This document shows, in pieces, positions 11,538-21,329 of a stretch of DNA of 64,000 nt; the stretch's first letter is position 1, and each line of letters starts with the position of its first letter. A program made the position numbers and the translations under genes. Source of the stretch: Pontibacter cellulosilyticus (GTDB lineage: Bacteria > Bacteroidota > Bacteroidia > Cytophagales > Hymenobacteraceae); contig NZ_JACRVF010000002.1 of NCBI RefSeq assembly GCF_014306105.1, forward strand, positions 268,273-332,272. The letters are read 5' to 3'. The notes beneath the pieces were generated by a model. That model was not told the DNA's origin, did no database searches, and saw nothing but the letters and a program-made list of their open reading frames with translations.

Positions 11538-12479
11538 CTATGACATACTAGCCAGCGCCTGCTGCAGCACACCCTCTTTTAAGGCATAAGCCGATACACG
11601 AATCTCCTGCAGGTTATATTTTTGCAGCACGAAGTCTACCACTATACTTGCCAGCACGATCATATCCACACGCATCTCGAGCATACCCGGTATAGCAAGA
11701 CGCTCTTCGTGGTTTTTACGCAGCAGGTCGTGGTGAATATTATAGTAATCGGTAATAGCTAAGTAAGTGGCAGCGGGTTGTGCCTGCTGTCTGGAGGTGT
11801 CGCCTTTGCTGAGGGCATCTATGTCGCAGATGGTATCGAAGGTGCCGGAGGAGCCTGCCAGTACGGTTGGTTTATACTTTTCTACAGCAGCAGTTAACGG
11901 CTGTAGCTTTTCTTCAATATAAGACTTTTCGGCGGCTATACTTTGCGGAGCAATCGGGTCTTCGGTAAAGAATTGGTCCATCAGGCGCTGTGCACCTACC
12001 TCGAAACTCTGCTTCCAAAATATCTCCTGATCATTGCAGATGATAAACTCTACGCTACCACCGCCAATATCCATGATCAGAGCCGTTTTCCTGTCCAGCA
12101 CACCTGCTGAGCGTACGCCGTAGTAGATCAGTTCTGCTTCGCGGGCTCCGTCTATTACTTCAACTTGTATATCAGTTTGCTTGTAAATGTCTTTCACAAA
12201 ATCGTCGCCGTTGGATGCGTTGCGCACCATGCTGGTAGCCATGGCCCGAACCGTCTCTACGTTATACTCATCTATCTGCCTCCTGAAATCCTTGAGCGTA
12301 TGAAGTGCTCGTTCCGCTGCTTCTGGTGTTATAGCTCCGTTGCTGATGCCGCCTTTGCCCAACCGCACCGGTACCTTGGTTCTTACAAAATCATGTAGCT
12401 TTCCATCTTCCTCTACTTCTGTAATAAGCAGGTGAAAAGTATTTGTGCCCATGTCGATTAGTGCGAGGCGTTGTTTCAT
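11538..12479 (-). CDS. Ppx/GppA-family phosphatase (exopolyphosphatase-like)
   Basis: Hydrolyses terminal phosphates of polyphosphate or the gamma/5' phosphate of pppGpp. The 313-residue product has the actin-like ATPase phosphate-1 motif LIDMGTNTFHLL, the phosphate-2 motif IMDIGGGSVEFI, and AGSSGTFD. It is the short form: only the two actin-like lobes, lacking the C-terminal HD-like domain of E. coli Ppx (about 510). Start ATG is clear. The PPX versus GppA activity cannot be told from sequence alone. Confidence 0.88.
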   Translation of the reverse strand: MKQRLALIDMGTNTFHLLITEVEEDGKLHDFVRTKVPVRLGKGGISNGAITPEAAERALHTLKDFRRQIDEYNVETVRAMATSMVRNASNGDDFVKDIYKQTDIQVEVIDGAREAELIYYGVRSAGVLDRKTALIMDIGGGSVEFIICNDQEIFWKQSFEVGAQRLMDQFFTEDPIAPQSIAAEKSYIEEKLQPLTAAVEKYKPTVLAGSSGTFDTICDIDALSKGDTSRQQAQPAATYLAITDYYNIHHDLLRKNHEERLAIPGMLEMRVDMIVLASIVVDFVLQKYNLQEIRVSAYALKEGVLQQALASMS

Positions 12480-12689
12480 GAGGGAGGTGAGGTATAAGTT
12501 TAAACTGTTGTTTCGGGTTACGTTTTGTAATAGAAAACTTGCTTCTATATTCAGCAGCCTTTCAAAATTTACCGGTACAAGTTAAGATGCTTTACTGTGG
12601 CTTCAAGCACGAAATTCATCATAAGAGCTATTTATACTTAATTATAGAAGCTTCTCCTGTAACCACATGTCAGTATAGCATTTTTGATC

Positions 12690-13784
12690 TTATTGTTTTT
12701 CAGGTATAAATCGCTGTAACTCCTGTTGCCATAAGGGAGTCTTAATTACTCGGAGCAAAGCCAAGTTTATAGGTTCTCTCAAAGGACTATCAGGGGCTAA
12801 GGCAAAAGCGTAGTATGTTGGATCAATCTGCACTGGCTGTACCTGAAGCGAAAGGTCAGGATCACTGCTGATGGTATACCTTAGAGCAGGAACACTATGT
12901 AAAACAGCGTCTAGTTTCTGCTTTTTTATTGCTTCCAAGGATTCTGTTAAATCAGAAAACTCCTGAAAAGAAACCCTTTCTTCCCGCATATATTTTGCAG
13001 CGCCAGAGCCTACTACAGCTGCAATTTTCATGTTTCGGAGGTCTTGTGGTACAGATATTTTTTTCGCTGCACTACCCATAACTGCCGAAACAAGGGAGGC
13101 AGTGAGTACAGCTGTAACAGCCATGGCTATCAACATCCAAACTAAGGCAATAGCACGTCCCCAAAAAGTAATAGGTGCCTTGTCGCCATAGCCTATGGTG
13201 GTCATTGTTACGCCTGCCCACCAGAATCCGGAGCCAATGCCTTCTGCTACAGACCGATCTCCTCCGAAATTATCTTCATTTTGTTTTCGCTCTACAAAGT
13301 AGATAATTGTACCTACGATGAGCAGCAGTACCGACAACATAGCCGCAATATACCAGAAGCGTTTGCTGAAGAAGGATTTTGCAATAGAGGACAGGTTATT
13401 TGTTTGTGACAAGGCAGCACCCATTTGAGCTGTGTGGTAAATGTGGCTAAAGTCTACCTGTTTATCAGCTTCTTCGGTTACATCTCCTAACAGAAACACG
13501 TCTACTTCCTCCTGTAGCAACACCTTACTTGCCGAATCAGGTGTTATCTCCACAAAGCGATAGGTAATTTCCATGTCTTCGGCTACATCACGCCATAAGC
13601 GTACACTGATACCATCCCAAGAACCATTATCACCTTTGATGATATAGGGCGGTTGCGGATGTACGCCAACTATAAGCTGACGCCCCGCTTGCATGTCGGT
13701 AGTATCTGTCTGGCCAAAGGCAGTAACTGGGGCTGCAAAACCAATTAAGATATGGATAAAAGCTAAAAGGTATCTGATACGCAT
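12690..13784 (-). CDS. Prokaryotic ionotropic glutamate receptor-like potassium channel (GluR0 type)
   Basis: The 364-residue protein has a signal peptide (to about residue 24), then lobe S1 of a periplasmic binding domain (VGVHPQPPYIIK at 40-50 to VDFS at 110-113), membrane helix M1 (about 143-164), a pore loop with K+ filter TTIGYGD (195-201), M2 (about 210-237) and lobe S2 (about 243-361). This order is that of GluR0, a ligand-gated K+ channel. The canonical carboxylate-binding Arg of the T-x-x-R motif in S1 is replaced by Ala106, and the S2 acid that binds the amino group aligns with His296/Ser297, so an alpha-amino acid ligand is doubtful. Monocistronic. Confidence 0.88.
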   Translation of the reverse strand: MRIRYLLAFIHILIGFAAPVTAFGQTDTTDMQAGRQLIVGVHPQPPYIIKGDNGSWDGISVRLWRDVAEDMEITYRFVEITPDSASKVLLQEEVDVFLLGDVTEEADKQVDFSHIYHTAQMGAALSQTNNLSSIAKSFFSKRFWYIAAMLSVLLLIVGTIIYFVERKQNEDNFGGDRSVAEGIGSGFWWAGVTMTTIGYGDKAPITFWGRAIALVWMLIAMAVTAVLTASLVSAVMGSAAKKISVPQDLRNMKIAAVVGSGAAKYMREERVSFQEFSDLTESLEAIKKQKLDAVLHSVPALRYTISSDPDLSLQVQPVQIDPTYYAFALAPDSPLREPINLALLRVIKTPLWQQELQRFIPEKQ

Positions 13785-13885
13785 AGAACTATCATTGATT
13801 AACTAGCTGTCAGAAAATGACAACGGGTGTTCACAACTAATAGTTTGGTTTACCTTGTCTAGCCAACCAGCATCTTATTACAGAG

Positions 13886-14779
13886 TTATTTCTTTATTGA
13901 AGTAAATCTAAAGAATGTACCTAAAGGTAGTTTACGCTTGCCACCATCCAGCAGGTATAACTCCCCCAGTTCCTCATTCTTCACCATCTCTCCGAACGTC
14001 TCCCGCATCAGGTTGTCCAGTACCAGCGCCGAGAAACCCATGGAGTAGAGATTTATCAGCAGGAAGTAATCCGTGCCGTCCAGCATTTCGCGGCAGAGTT
14101 TTATCATCTCATTCAACTCATCTTCTAGTTGCCATTTCTCACCGTTGGGGCCACGACCGTAGCTTGGCGGGTCCAGGATAATGCCGTTATACTTGTTGCC
14201 ACGTTTTACTTCGCGGCGGGCGTACTTCATGGCATCCTCTACAATCCAGCGCACGTTGTCCAGGTTGCTGGCTTCCATGTTATCACGGGCCCAAAAGTTA
14301 ACTTGCTTAATAGAGTCAAGGTGGGTAACGTCGGCTCCGGCGGCTTTGGCAGCAAGGGTGGCGGCACCGGTGTAGGCAAACATGTTCAGTACTTTTGGCT
14401 GCGGTGTCTTCAGGCTGCGGGTGGTGTTATAAATAAACTTCCAGTTACTGTCCTGCTCCGGAAACAGACCTACGTGTTTAAACGACGACAGCCCCAATCT
14501 GAAGCGCAGCTTCAGCTCATTATACTTATAGTCGATAAACCATTGTTCGGGCATTCCTTTTTTCAGTTTCCACTGGCCTTTCTCCTGGCTGCCTTTGTCG
14601 CGGGTAAACACCGCATTGGCCATGCGCTGCCATTCCTGCTCGGGCAGGTGCTTGTCCCAGATGGCTTGTGGTTCGGGGCGAGCTACATAATACTGGCCAA
14701 AACGCTCCAGCTTTTCAAAATTTCCGGAATCAACCAACTCATAGTCAGCCCAGTTTTCTGTTGTTAAAAAGGAATACAT
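13886..14779 (-). CDS. RlmI/RlmK-like class I SAM-dependent methyltransferase
   Basis: A 297-residue Rossmann-fold methyltransferase. The SAM-binding loop is LNMFAYTGAATLAAKAAGA, motif II follows as THLDSIKQVN, and the catalytic signature LDPPSYGRGPNGEKW is typical of the RlmI/RlmK (Methyltrans_SAM) family acting on 23S rRNA. The N-terminal PUA domain of E. coli RlmI is absent; instead there are about 100 residues with GLFPEQDSNW, as in many Bacteroidota homologues. RNA target is inferred. Transcribed divergently from dapF. Confidence 0.85.
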   Translation of the reverse strand: MYSFLTTENWADYELVDSGNFEKLERFGQYYVARPEPQAIWDKHLPEQEWQRMANAVFTRDKGSQEKGQWKLKKGMPEQWFIDYKYNELKLRFRLGLSSFKHVGLFPEQDSNWKFIYNTTRSLKTPQPKVLNMFAYTGAATLAAKAAGADVTHLDSIKQVNFWARDNMEASNLDNVRWIVEDAMKYARREVKRGNKYNGIILDPPSYGRGPNGEKWQLEDELNEMIKLCREMLDGTDYFLLINLYSMGFSALVLDNLMRETFGEMVKNEELGELYLLDGGKRKLPLGTFFRFTSIKK

Positions 14780-14887
14780 ATCTTTGTCGTTTATTTCAGG
14801 GCGTGCCCCGCTTAAGCAGCAAAATTACTCATAATCCGCTTAACCTTAAAAGGTGCACGTTCCCGATGTCATATTTGTTACTTATAC

Positions 14888-15661
14888 ATGCCAATCAGCT
14901 TTTATAAATACCAGGGCACGGGCAACGACTTCGTGATGGTAGACAACCGTAAACTTACCTTCCCGGCAACCGACGAAGCGTTAGTGAAACACCTCTGCGA
15001 CCGCCGCACCGGCATCGGTGCCGATGGGCTTATACTTTTGCAGGACCATCCGGACTACGATTTCGAGATGGTGTACTTTAATGCTGACGGACGCTTAGGC
15101 TCTATGTGCGGCAACGGAGCACGCTGCACTGTTCGTTTTGCAAGGCATTTGGGAGTAATAGAGGATGTAGCTTATTTTCTGGCTGCAGACGGGGAGCACC
15201 AGGCTAGTGTAGAACGCGACCTTATCCACCTTAAAATGAATGACGTGGAAGGCATGGAGCAAATTGGCAACGACTACTACCTTAACACTGGCTCGCCGCA
15301 CTACATACGCTTTGTAGATGACGTAGAGAACCTGGATGTTTATGAAGAGGGAAGAGCCATACGCTACAACAATCGCTTTAAAGCGGAAGGCACTAACGTG
15401 AATTTTGTGCAGCGGCTTAGCGATACAGAGCTATTTGTTAGAACCTATGAACGTGGCGTAGAGGACGAGACTTTATCCTGTGGCACAGGCGTAACAGCAG
15501 CCGCGTTGGTGGCAGGCATGTTGGGTATGCAAAGCCCGATAAAAGTAAAGGTGCTGGGAGGTAACCTGGAGGTTTCTTTTGAGCAGGATGGCGATGGGTT
15601 TGAACAAATCTATTTAATAGGTCCGGCTAAGCAGGTTTTCACAGGCACAATTAGCGCTTAA
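14888..15661 (+). CDS. dapF: Diaminopimelate epimerase
   Basis: Interconverts LL- and meso-diaminopimelate for lysine and peptidoglycan synthesis, without cofactor, using two cysteines. The 257-residue product starts FYKYQGTGNDFVMVDNR; the first catalytic Cys lies in MCGNGARC and the second in LSCGTGVTA. Length is slightly under E. coli DapF (274), normal for this phylum. Followed by a perfect 13-bp stem terminator. Confidence 0.97.
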   Translation: MPISFYKYQGTGNDFVMVDNRKLTFPATDEALVKHLCDRRTGIGADGLILLQDHPDYDFEMVYFNADGRLGSMCGNGARCTVRFARHLGVIEDVAYFLAADGEHQASVERDLIHLKMNDVEGMEQIGNDYYLNTGSPHYIRFVDDVENLDVYEEGRAIRYNNRFKAEGTNVNFVQRLSDTELFVRTYERGVEDETLSCGTGVTAAALVAGMLGMQSPIKVKVLGGNLEVSFEQDGDGFEQIYLIGPAKQVFTGTISA

Positions 15662-15683
15662 AGTACAAACCAGTATTTATAGT

Positions 15684-15726
15684 AAGACTTCCGGCAGGTA
15701 AGATTGCCGGAAGTCTTTTCTTTTTG
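15684..15726 (+). terminator. Terminator after dapF
   Basis: Perfect 13-bp stem AAGACTTCCGGCA/TGCCGGAAGTCTT (15684-15696 with 15705-15717), 8-nt loop, then TTCTTTTTG. Confidence 0.88.
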
Positions 15727-15757
15727 TAGCTTGGCTAAAGTATAAATCAGAAAAAGC

Positions 15758-16273
15758 GTGTTCCTTAAAACAGATAATACTTCCCTGCGCGCCCTGGAGC
15801 CAACTGACCTGGAGTTCCTTTATATTTTGGAAAACGATGTGTCGGTGTGGCATGTGGGCAATACCCTTGTGCCCTACTCTAAATTTGTGCTGGAGCAGTA
15901 CCTGGAGAATGCTGCCCTGGACATTTATACTGTAAAACAGCTGCGGTTGGTGATTTGTAATACAGACAGTGAGGCCGTTGGAGCCGTTGACCTGTATGAT
16001 TTTGATCCGATGCACCGCAGGGCAGGAGTTGGCATAGCCATAGCAGCAGGACATCGCAGAAACGGGCATGCAGCCCATGCTTTACAGTTGCTGTTGGAAT
16101 ATTCTAAAAACACACTACAGCTGCACCAACTGTACTGCTCTGTTACCGCCACTAACCTCGAAAGTATAAACCTATTCTCCAAAGCAGGCTTCCAAAGTAT
16201 AGGTATCCGCAAAGACTGGCTGCGCACCCCTGATGGCTGGGAAGACGTGGTGGAATTTCAGAAGGTGTTTTAA
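15758..16273 (+). CDS. GNAT-family N-acetyltransferase (SpeG/RimJ-like)
   Basis: A 171-residue acetyltransferase. The N-terminus (LRALEPTDLEFLYILEND) and the acetyl-CoA loop region (GVGIAIAAGHRRNGHAAHAL) plus SVTATNLESINLFSKAGFQ place it in the Acetyltransf_3 type GNAT group. The start is GTG at 15758, as no ATG lies early enough to keep the first strand. Substrate unknown; may act on ribosomal proteins, polyamines or small molecules. Confidence 0.85.
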   Translation: MFLKTDNTSLRALEPTDLEFLYILENDVSVWHVGNTLVPYSKFVLEQYLENAALDIYTVKQLRLVICNTDSEAVGAVDLYDFDPMHRRAGVGIAIAAGHRRNGHAAHALQLLLEYSKNTLQLHQLYCSVTATNLESINLFSKAGFQSIGIRKDWLRTPDGWEDVVEFQKVF

Positions 16274-16477
16274 CTATTGATTAACAGGGAATAATCAACA
16301 ATTAACAACTCCTGCCACAATGCCACTGCTTTACCTGATTATGGCATAGGTATTTAAGTAGCTGAAGTATAAATAGTAAAAATCCTATGCTTTGTCGGTA
16401 AATATGGCAGATAACCTATGCACACATTATTATGGTATTGTTTTAGTACAGAACGTTAGATATATCGGAAAAACCCC

Positions 16478-16485
16478 TATTTTTG
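16478..16485 (+). promoter_or_regulatory. Possible -7 promoter element for secA
   Basis: TATTTTTG matches TAnnTTTG and lies 46 bp upstream of the secA ATG. There is no exact TTG at the -33 position (GTTAG instead), so only moderately supported. Confidence 0.4.
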
Positions 16486-16530
16486 ACGATATTGCAAACA
16501 GAAGATTTCATTTAAGCATAACAGACACAG

Positions 16531-19500
16531 ATGTTTGATTTTTTCGGTAAAACCGTTGCGAAACTATTCGGAACCAAATCCGACAGAGATATAAAAGAGG
16601 TACTGCCTTATGTATCTAAAGTAAACGAAGAATACGCCAAGTTAAAGGACCTTACTGACGACCAGCTTCGCCAGAAGACCTACGAGATAAAAGGCATTAT
16701 TGATGAGCGCCTGAAGTCCATCGATGAGCAGATTGCAGCCCTGCACAAGCGCATCGCCGACGAGCCGGAGCTTAATATCGTGCAGAAGGAGAACATTTTC
16801 TCTGAGATAGACGAACTCGAAAAGCAGCGTAACAAAGAACTGGAAGTAGTGCTGATGGAAGTGCTGCCAACTGGTTTTGCCGTTGTGAAAGAGACAGCCC
16901 GCCGCTGGAAAGAGAACGGCCAATTGGTGGTTACGGCTACTGACATGGACCGTGAACTGGCTTCTTATAAACCGAACGTTCAGATTGAAGGCGATAAAGC
17001 TACCTGGGCTAACAGATGGATAGCTGCCGGCAACGAGATTACCTGGGATATGCTGCACTACGATGTACAGCTGATCGGTGGTATTGTGCTGCACCAGGGT
17101 AAAATTGCCGAGATGGCGACCGGTGAGGGTAAAACCTTGGTAGCAACCCTGCCTGCTTACTTAAATGCCCTTGCCCGGCGCGGTGTGCACGTAGTAACAG
17201 TTAACGACTACCTTGCCCGCCGTGACTCTGAGTGGATGGCACCATTGTTCGAGTTCCACGGCCTTTCTATCGATTGTATCGACAAGCATCAGCCAAACTC
17301 TGAGTCTCGCCGCAAAGCGTACCGTGCCGACATCACATATGGTACTAACAACGAATTCGGTTTTGACTACCTGCGCGATAACATGGCCCGCGAGCCACAA
17401 GACCTGGTACAGCGCAAGCATCACTATGCTATGGTGGATGAGGTTGACTCTGTATTGATTGACGATGCCCGTACACCATTGATCATTTCCGGCCCTGTGC
17501 CGCGTGGCGATGAGCACGAGTTTTACCAACTGAAGCCACGTATTGCCATGCTGGTAGAGGCGCAGCGTAAGGTGGTAACTAACTTCCTGACCGAAGCTAA
17601 GCGTTTGATCAAAGAAGGAAACACACAGGAAGGTGGCCTTGCCCTGTTTCGTGCATACCGTGGTCTGCCAAAGAGCAAGCCGTTGATCAAATTCCTGAGC
17701 GAAACCGGTAACCGTGCTATCATGCAGAAAGTAGAGAACTTCTACCTGCAGGATAACTCACGCCAGATGCCGGAGGCCGACGAGCCGCTATTCTTTACTA
17801 TCGACGAGAAGCACAACCAGATCGAGCTGACCGAAAAAGGCATTGACCTGATCACAGGTCAGGGTGAGGATCCGAAATTCTTCATCATGCCGGACATTGG
17901 TATGGAGATCGCCGAAATCGAAAATAATAAAGCGCTAACGCACGAAGAGCAGCTGCATCAGAAAGAGCAGTTAATCGCTGATTTCCAGGAGAAGTCTAAG
18001 CGTATCCATACAATTAACCAGTTGCTGAAGGCTTATACTTTGTTTGAGAAAGACACAGAATATATCGTAACGCCAGATCATAAGGTAAAGATCGTAGACG
18101 AGCAGACTGGCCGTGTAATGGAAGGGCGTCGTTACTCTGATGGTTTACACCAGGCCATTGAGGCGAAGGAGAACGTGAAGGTTGAAGATGCCACACAGAC
18201 CTACGCTACGGTTACGCTTCAGAACTACTTCCGTATGTACCACAAGCTTTCTGGTATGACGGGTACTGCCGAAACAGAGGCAGGCGAGTTCTGGGACATC
18301 TATAAACTGGACGTAGTAGTTATACCAACTAACCGCCCAATCTCCAGAAAAGATGAGCACGACAAAGTATACAAAACAGTTCGCGAGAAGTATAACGCTG
18401 TTGCCGATGAGATCGTAGCCTTAACAGAGGCAGGCCGTCCGGTGCTGGTGGGTACAACTTCGGTTGAGATTTCGGAGCTGTTAAGCCGTATGCTGAAGCT
18501 GCGCAATATCAGGCACCAAGTACTTAACGCGAAGCTTCACCAGAAAGAGGCTGAGATTGTAGCCGAAGCAGGTAAGCCAGGTACAGTAACCATTGCTACC
18601 AACATGGCAGGTCGTGGTACCGACATTAAGCTTACACCAGAGTCTAAGGGTGCGGGTGGTCTGGCTATTATCGGTACAGAGCGCCACGAGTCTCGCCGCG
18701 TAGACCGCCAGTTGCGTGGTCGTTCAGGTCGCCAGGGTGACCCGGGTTCTTCTCAGTTCTTCGTGTCTCTGGAAGATAACCTGATGCGTTTGTTCGGCTC
18801 TGACAGAATTGCCCGCCTGATGGACCGCATGGGTCTGGAAGAAGGTGAAGTGATTCAGCACTCGATGATCACGAACTCTATTGAGCGTGCGCAGAAAAAA
18901 GTAGAGGAGAACAACTTTGGTATGCGTAAGCGCCTGCTGGAGTATGACGACGTAATGAACGCACAGCGTGAGGTAGTTTACAAGCGCCGCAGAAACGCCC
19001 TTTACGGAGAGCGCCTGGAGCTGGATATCTGGAACATGATCTATGATATAAGCGAGGATGTGATCGTAAGCTACAAGAACATCAGCGACTACGAGAACTT
19101 CCAGCTGCATGTGCTGCGCGTATTCGGAATCGAGTCTTCTATCACAGAGGATGAATTTAAATCAACGCAAGCTAACCAGCTGGTAGAAAGGCTTTATAAC
19201 GAAGCCCTTAACCATTACCTGACCCGAAATAAGCAGACTGCTGACCAGGCATACCCGATCATTTCTGACATTCACCAGAACCGTGGGCCGATGATTGAGA
19301 ACGTTGCCGTACCGTTTACAGATGGCAAACGCCAGCTGGCAGCGGTGGCTAATCTTACAAAAGCGTACGACACCCATGCCATGGAGCTGATCCGTGCGAT
19401 GGAGAAGATCATCACACTAGGTACCATTGACCAGGCCTGGACAGACCACCTGCGTGAGATGGATAACCTGAAGCAGAGTGTTCAGAATGCGGTTTACGAG

Positions 19501-19902
19501 CAGAAAGATCCACTGTTGATCTACAAGTTTGAGTCTTTTGAGCTATTTAAGCGCATGATCGGAAAAGTGAACGAGCAAACAATTCAGTTCCTCTTCCATG
19601 CGTTTATACCGGTGCAGGCACCAGAGCAGGTACAGGCGCCGCGTCCGCAGCAAATGCCTAAGCCGCCGGTGCTAAAAGAGCAAAAGCAGGAGGTGCACTC
19701 TTCTTTAGAAGACGAGTCAGGTCATACTGCTGCCCAGGCTCCGGAACCAGAGCGCATTATGCCGGCACACTCACAAAAAGTAGCAGGCCGCAACGACAGA
19801 GTAAGCGTGCAGTACATGGATGGCCGTGTGGTGAAGGACGTAAAGTATAAAACCGTAGAAGACGATCTGTTGCACAACCGTTGTGTACTGATTGAAGAAT
19901 AA
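16531..19902 (+). CDS. secA: Preprotein translocase ATPase subunit SecA
   Basis: Motor that drives preproteins through SecYEG. The 1123-residue product is the long Bacteroidota form. Walker A lies at MATGEGKTL (about residues 195-203), the DEAD-like box at [17 protein letters not shown] (about 300), and the second helicase domain carries [33 protein letters not shown] region of about 70 residues between these, with [20 protein letters not shown], is an insertion typical of the phylum. The C-terminus ends HNRCVLIEE and lacks the CxCx8CH zinc motif of E. coli SecA that binds SecB. Strong terminator follows. Confidence 0.98.
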   Translation: MFDFFGKTVAKLFGTKSDRDIKEVLPYVSKVNEEYAKLKDLTDDQLRQKTYEIKGIIDERLKSIDEQIAALHKRIADEPELNIVQKENIFSEIDELEKQRNKELEVVLMEVLPTGFAVVKETARRWKENGQLVVTATDMDRELASYKPNVQIEGDKATWANRWIAAGNEITWDMLHYDVQLIGGIVLHQGKIAEMATGEGKTLVATLPAYLNALARRGVHVVTVNDYLARRDSEWMAPLFEFHGLSIDCIDKHQPNSESRRKAYRADITYGTNNEFGFDYLRDNMAREPQDLVQRKHHYAMVDEVDSVLIDDARTPLIISGPVPRGDEHEFYQLKPRIAMLVEAQRKVVTNFLTEAKRLIKEGNTQEGGLALFRAYRGLPKSKPLIKFLSETGNRAIMQKVENFYLQDNSRQMPEADEPLFFTIDEKHNQIELTEKGIDLITGQGEDPKFFIMPDIGMEIAEIENNKALTHEEQLHQKEQLIADFQEKSKRIHTINQLLKAYTLFEKDTEYIVTPDHKVKIVDEQTGRVMEGRRYSDGLHQAIEAKENVKVEDATQTYATVTLQNYFRMYHKLSGMTGTAETEAGEFWDIYKLDVVVIPTNRPISRKDEHDKVYKTVREKYNAVADEIVALTEAGRPVLVGTTSVEISELLSRMLKLRNIRHQVLNAKLHQKEAEIVAEAGKPGTVTIATNMAGRGTDIKLTPESKGAGGLAIIGTERHESRRVDRQLRGRSGRQGDPGSSQFFVSLEDNLMRLFGSDRIARLMDRMGLEEGEVIQHSMITNSIERAQKKVEENNFGMRKRLLEYDDVMNAQREVVYKRRRNALYGERLELDIWNMIYDISEDVIVSYKNISDYENFQLHVLRVFGIESSITEDEFKSTQANQLVERLYNEALNHYLTRNKQTADQAYPIISDIHQNRGPMIENVAVPFTDGKRQLAAVANLTKAYDTHAMELIRAMEKIITLGTIDQAWTDHLREMDNLKQSVQNAVYEQKDPLLIYKFESFELFKRMIGKVNEQTIQFLFHAFIPVQAPEQVQAPRPQQMPKPPVLKEQKQEVHSSLEDESGHTAAQAPEPERIMPAHSQKVAGRNDRVSVQYMDGRVVKDVKYKTVEDDLLHNRCVLIEE

Positions 19903-19907
19903 AAACA

Positions 19908-19942
19908 CTGCAGCCACTAAATATTTTTAGTGGCTGCTTTTT
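19908..19942 (+). terminator. Terminator after secA
   Basis: Stem GCAGCCACTA/TAGTGGCTGC (19910-19919 with 19928-19937), A-rich loop, then TTTTTG. Confidence 0.85.
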
Positions 19943-20005
19943 GATACCTCATTAAGTGTGCAGCATAAAAAGCCTGCGCATAAACTGATTGTACAACCAA
20001 AAACT

Positions 20006-20680
20006 ATGGCCGGAGAAGAACTAGCCACTTACATAGACCACACGCAGCTGAAGCCAGATGCTACAGCCGAGCAGGTATTACAGCTATGCGATGAGGCGCG
20101 CAATTATGGCTTTGCCGCCGTGTGCATTGCCCCATGCTATGTGCAACTGGCAAAAGAGCGTCTGGGCCCCGGCTCACTTGTAAAGGTTGCCACAGTTATT
20201 GGTTTCCCACTCGGGTACCAGCACAGCAAAGTAAAGTTTTTGGAAACTCACCAGGCTATTTCCGACGGAGCCAACGAGATAGACGTAGTGATGAACATAT
20301 CCGCGTTTAAATCTGGGAAGTATGATGAAGTGGAGAACGAGCTAGGTGACCTGGCGAAATTCTGCCATTTAAAAGAAGCAGAGCTGAAGGTAATCATCGA
20401 AACTGCGCTACTTTCTGAAGAAGAAATAATCAAGGCCTGTGAACTGTGCGCAAATGCCGGAGTCGATTTTGTGAAGACCTCTACTGGCTTTGCCCCGCGC
20501 GGTGCAACTGTAGAAGACATTAAGCTGATGCGCCAGGTGCTGCCAAATTCTATGAAAATAAAGGCTTCGGGGGGTATACGAACATATGAAGATGCAGAAG
20601 CATTAATCAAAGCTGGAGCTGATAGATTAGGCTGTTCGGCCAGCATTCAAATTGTTACTCATGAACAACAGAATTCTTAA
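20006..20680 (+). CDS. deoC: Deoxyribose-phosphate aldolase
   Basis: Cleaves 2-deoxyribose-5-phosphate to glyceraldehyde-3-phosphate and acetaldehyde in deoxynucleoside catabolism. The product has YIDHTQLKPDAT near its start, the VATVIGFPLG strand, EIDVVMNIS, the Schiff-base region VDFVKTSTGF and the phosphate loop KASGGIRT. I chose ATG 20006 (224 residues, usual size); an in-frame GTG at 19958 would add 16 residues without family similarity. The stop overlaps the start of the SPOR lipoprotein gene by 20 bp, indicating translational coupling. Confidence 0.93.
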   Translation: MAGEELATYIDHTQLKPDATAEQVLQLCDEARNYGFAAVCIAPCYVQLAKERLGPGSLVKVATVIGFPLGYQHSKVKFLETHQAISDGANEIDVVMNISAFKSGKYDEVENELGDLAKFCHLKEAELKVIIETALLSEEEIIKACELCANAGVDFVKTSTGFAPRGATVEDIKLMRQVLPNSMKIKASGGIRTYEDAEALIKAGADRLGCSASIQIVTHEQQNS

Positions 20681-21176
20681 CCTTATCCTGTCGTTGCTCG
20701 TGCTGCTCTCAACAGCATGCGCACCTTCTGCAGGAAAATCAACTACAACAGACACAGGCAAGTTTCCGGGCAAAGAAAAAGTAACCGAAGATTTAAGTGT
20801 GTACCGGCCAAAGTATGAAGCCCCAGAAACTACAACTGCTGCGCGTGTGGAGCCGACAAATCATGTTAACAATAAGGTTGCTGTGCTGATGGATACAGTG
20901 GCCAGCGTTAACAAGAATTTCAAATACATGCAGGGCTACCGTATTTTGGCTTATAACGGATCGCAGCGCCAGGATGTAATGAATCTGCGCAAATCCATCC
21001 TGACAAGAGTGCCCGAGGTAAAGGACTACCTGACGTATCAGCAGCCAAACTTCAGGCTCAAGATAGGTGACTTCTCTACACGCATCGAGGCACAAAAGGT
21101 GCTAAACCGTGTGTCAGACCTGATTCCAAACGCACAGATTGTGCAGGACCAGATAAACATTGATAAAAGCTATTAA
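20661..21176 (+). CDS. SPOR-domain lipoprotein
   Basis: A 171-residue envelope protein. A lipoprotein signal peptide ends at the lipobox LLSTAC, so Cys is about residue 19. A Thr/Lys/Pro-rich linker leads to a SPOR domain (from about residue 90: YRILAYNGSQRQDVMNLRK, then IGDFSTRIEAQKVLNRV), which in other proteins binds denuded peptidoglycan at the septum. ATG at 20661 is preferred over TTG at 20652. Overlaps deoC; a role in cell envelope or division rather than nucleoside use is likely. Confidence 0.85.
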   Translation: MNNRILNLILSLLVLLSTACAPSAGKSTTTDTGKFPGKEKVTEDLSVYRPKYEAPETTTAARVEPTNHVNNKVAVLMDTVASVNKNFKYMQGYRILAYNGSQRQDVMNLRKSILTRVPEVKDYLTYQQPNFRLKIGDFSTRIEAQKVLNRVSDLIPNAQIVQDQINIDKSY

Positions 21177-21210
21177 GTATCAAAGCTGGTTCGTCAGGAG
21201 ACAAAATAAC

Positions 21211-21248
21211 AAAAGCGTTGTGGTCTAAAGCAGGTCGCAACGCTTTTT
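21211..21248 (+). terminator. Terminator after the deoC/SPOR operon
   Basis: Stem AAAAGCGTTG/CAACGCTTTT (21211-21220 with 21238-21247), 17-nt loop, ends in a T run. Confidence 0.8.
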
Positions 21249-21329
21249 CATGTTTGATGCTATTTCGTTAAATTAAAGCCTTATTTATACTTTGTAAGAG
21301 GTATAACAAGTGATATTTCAAAGCTAAAA

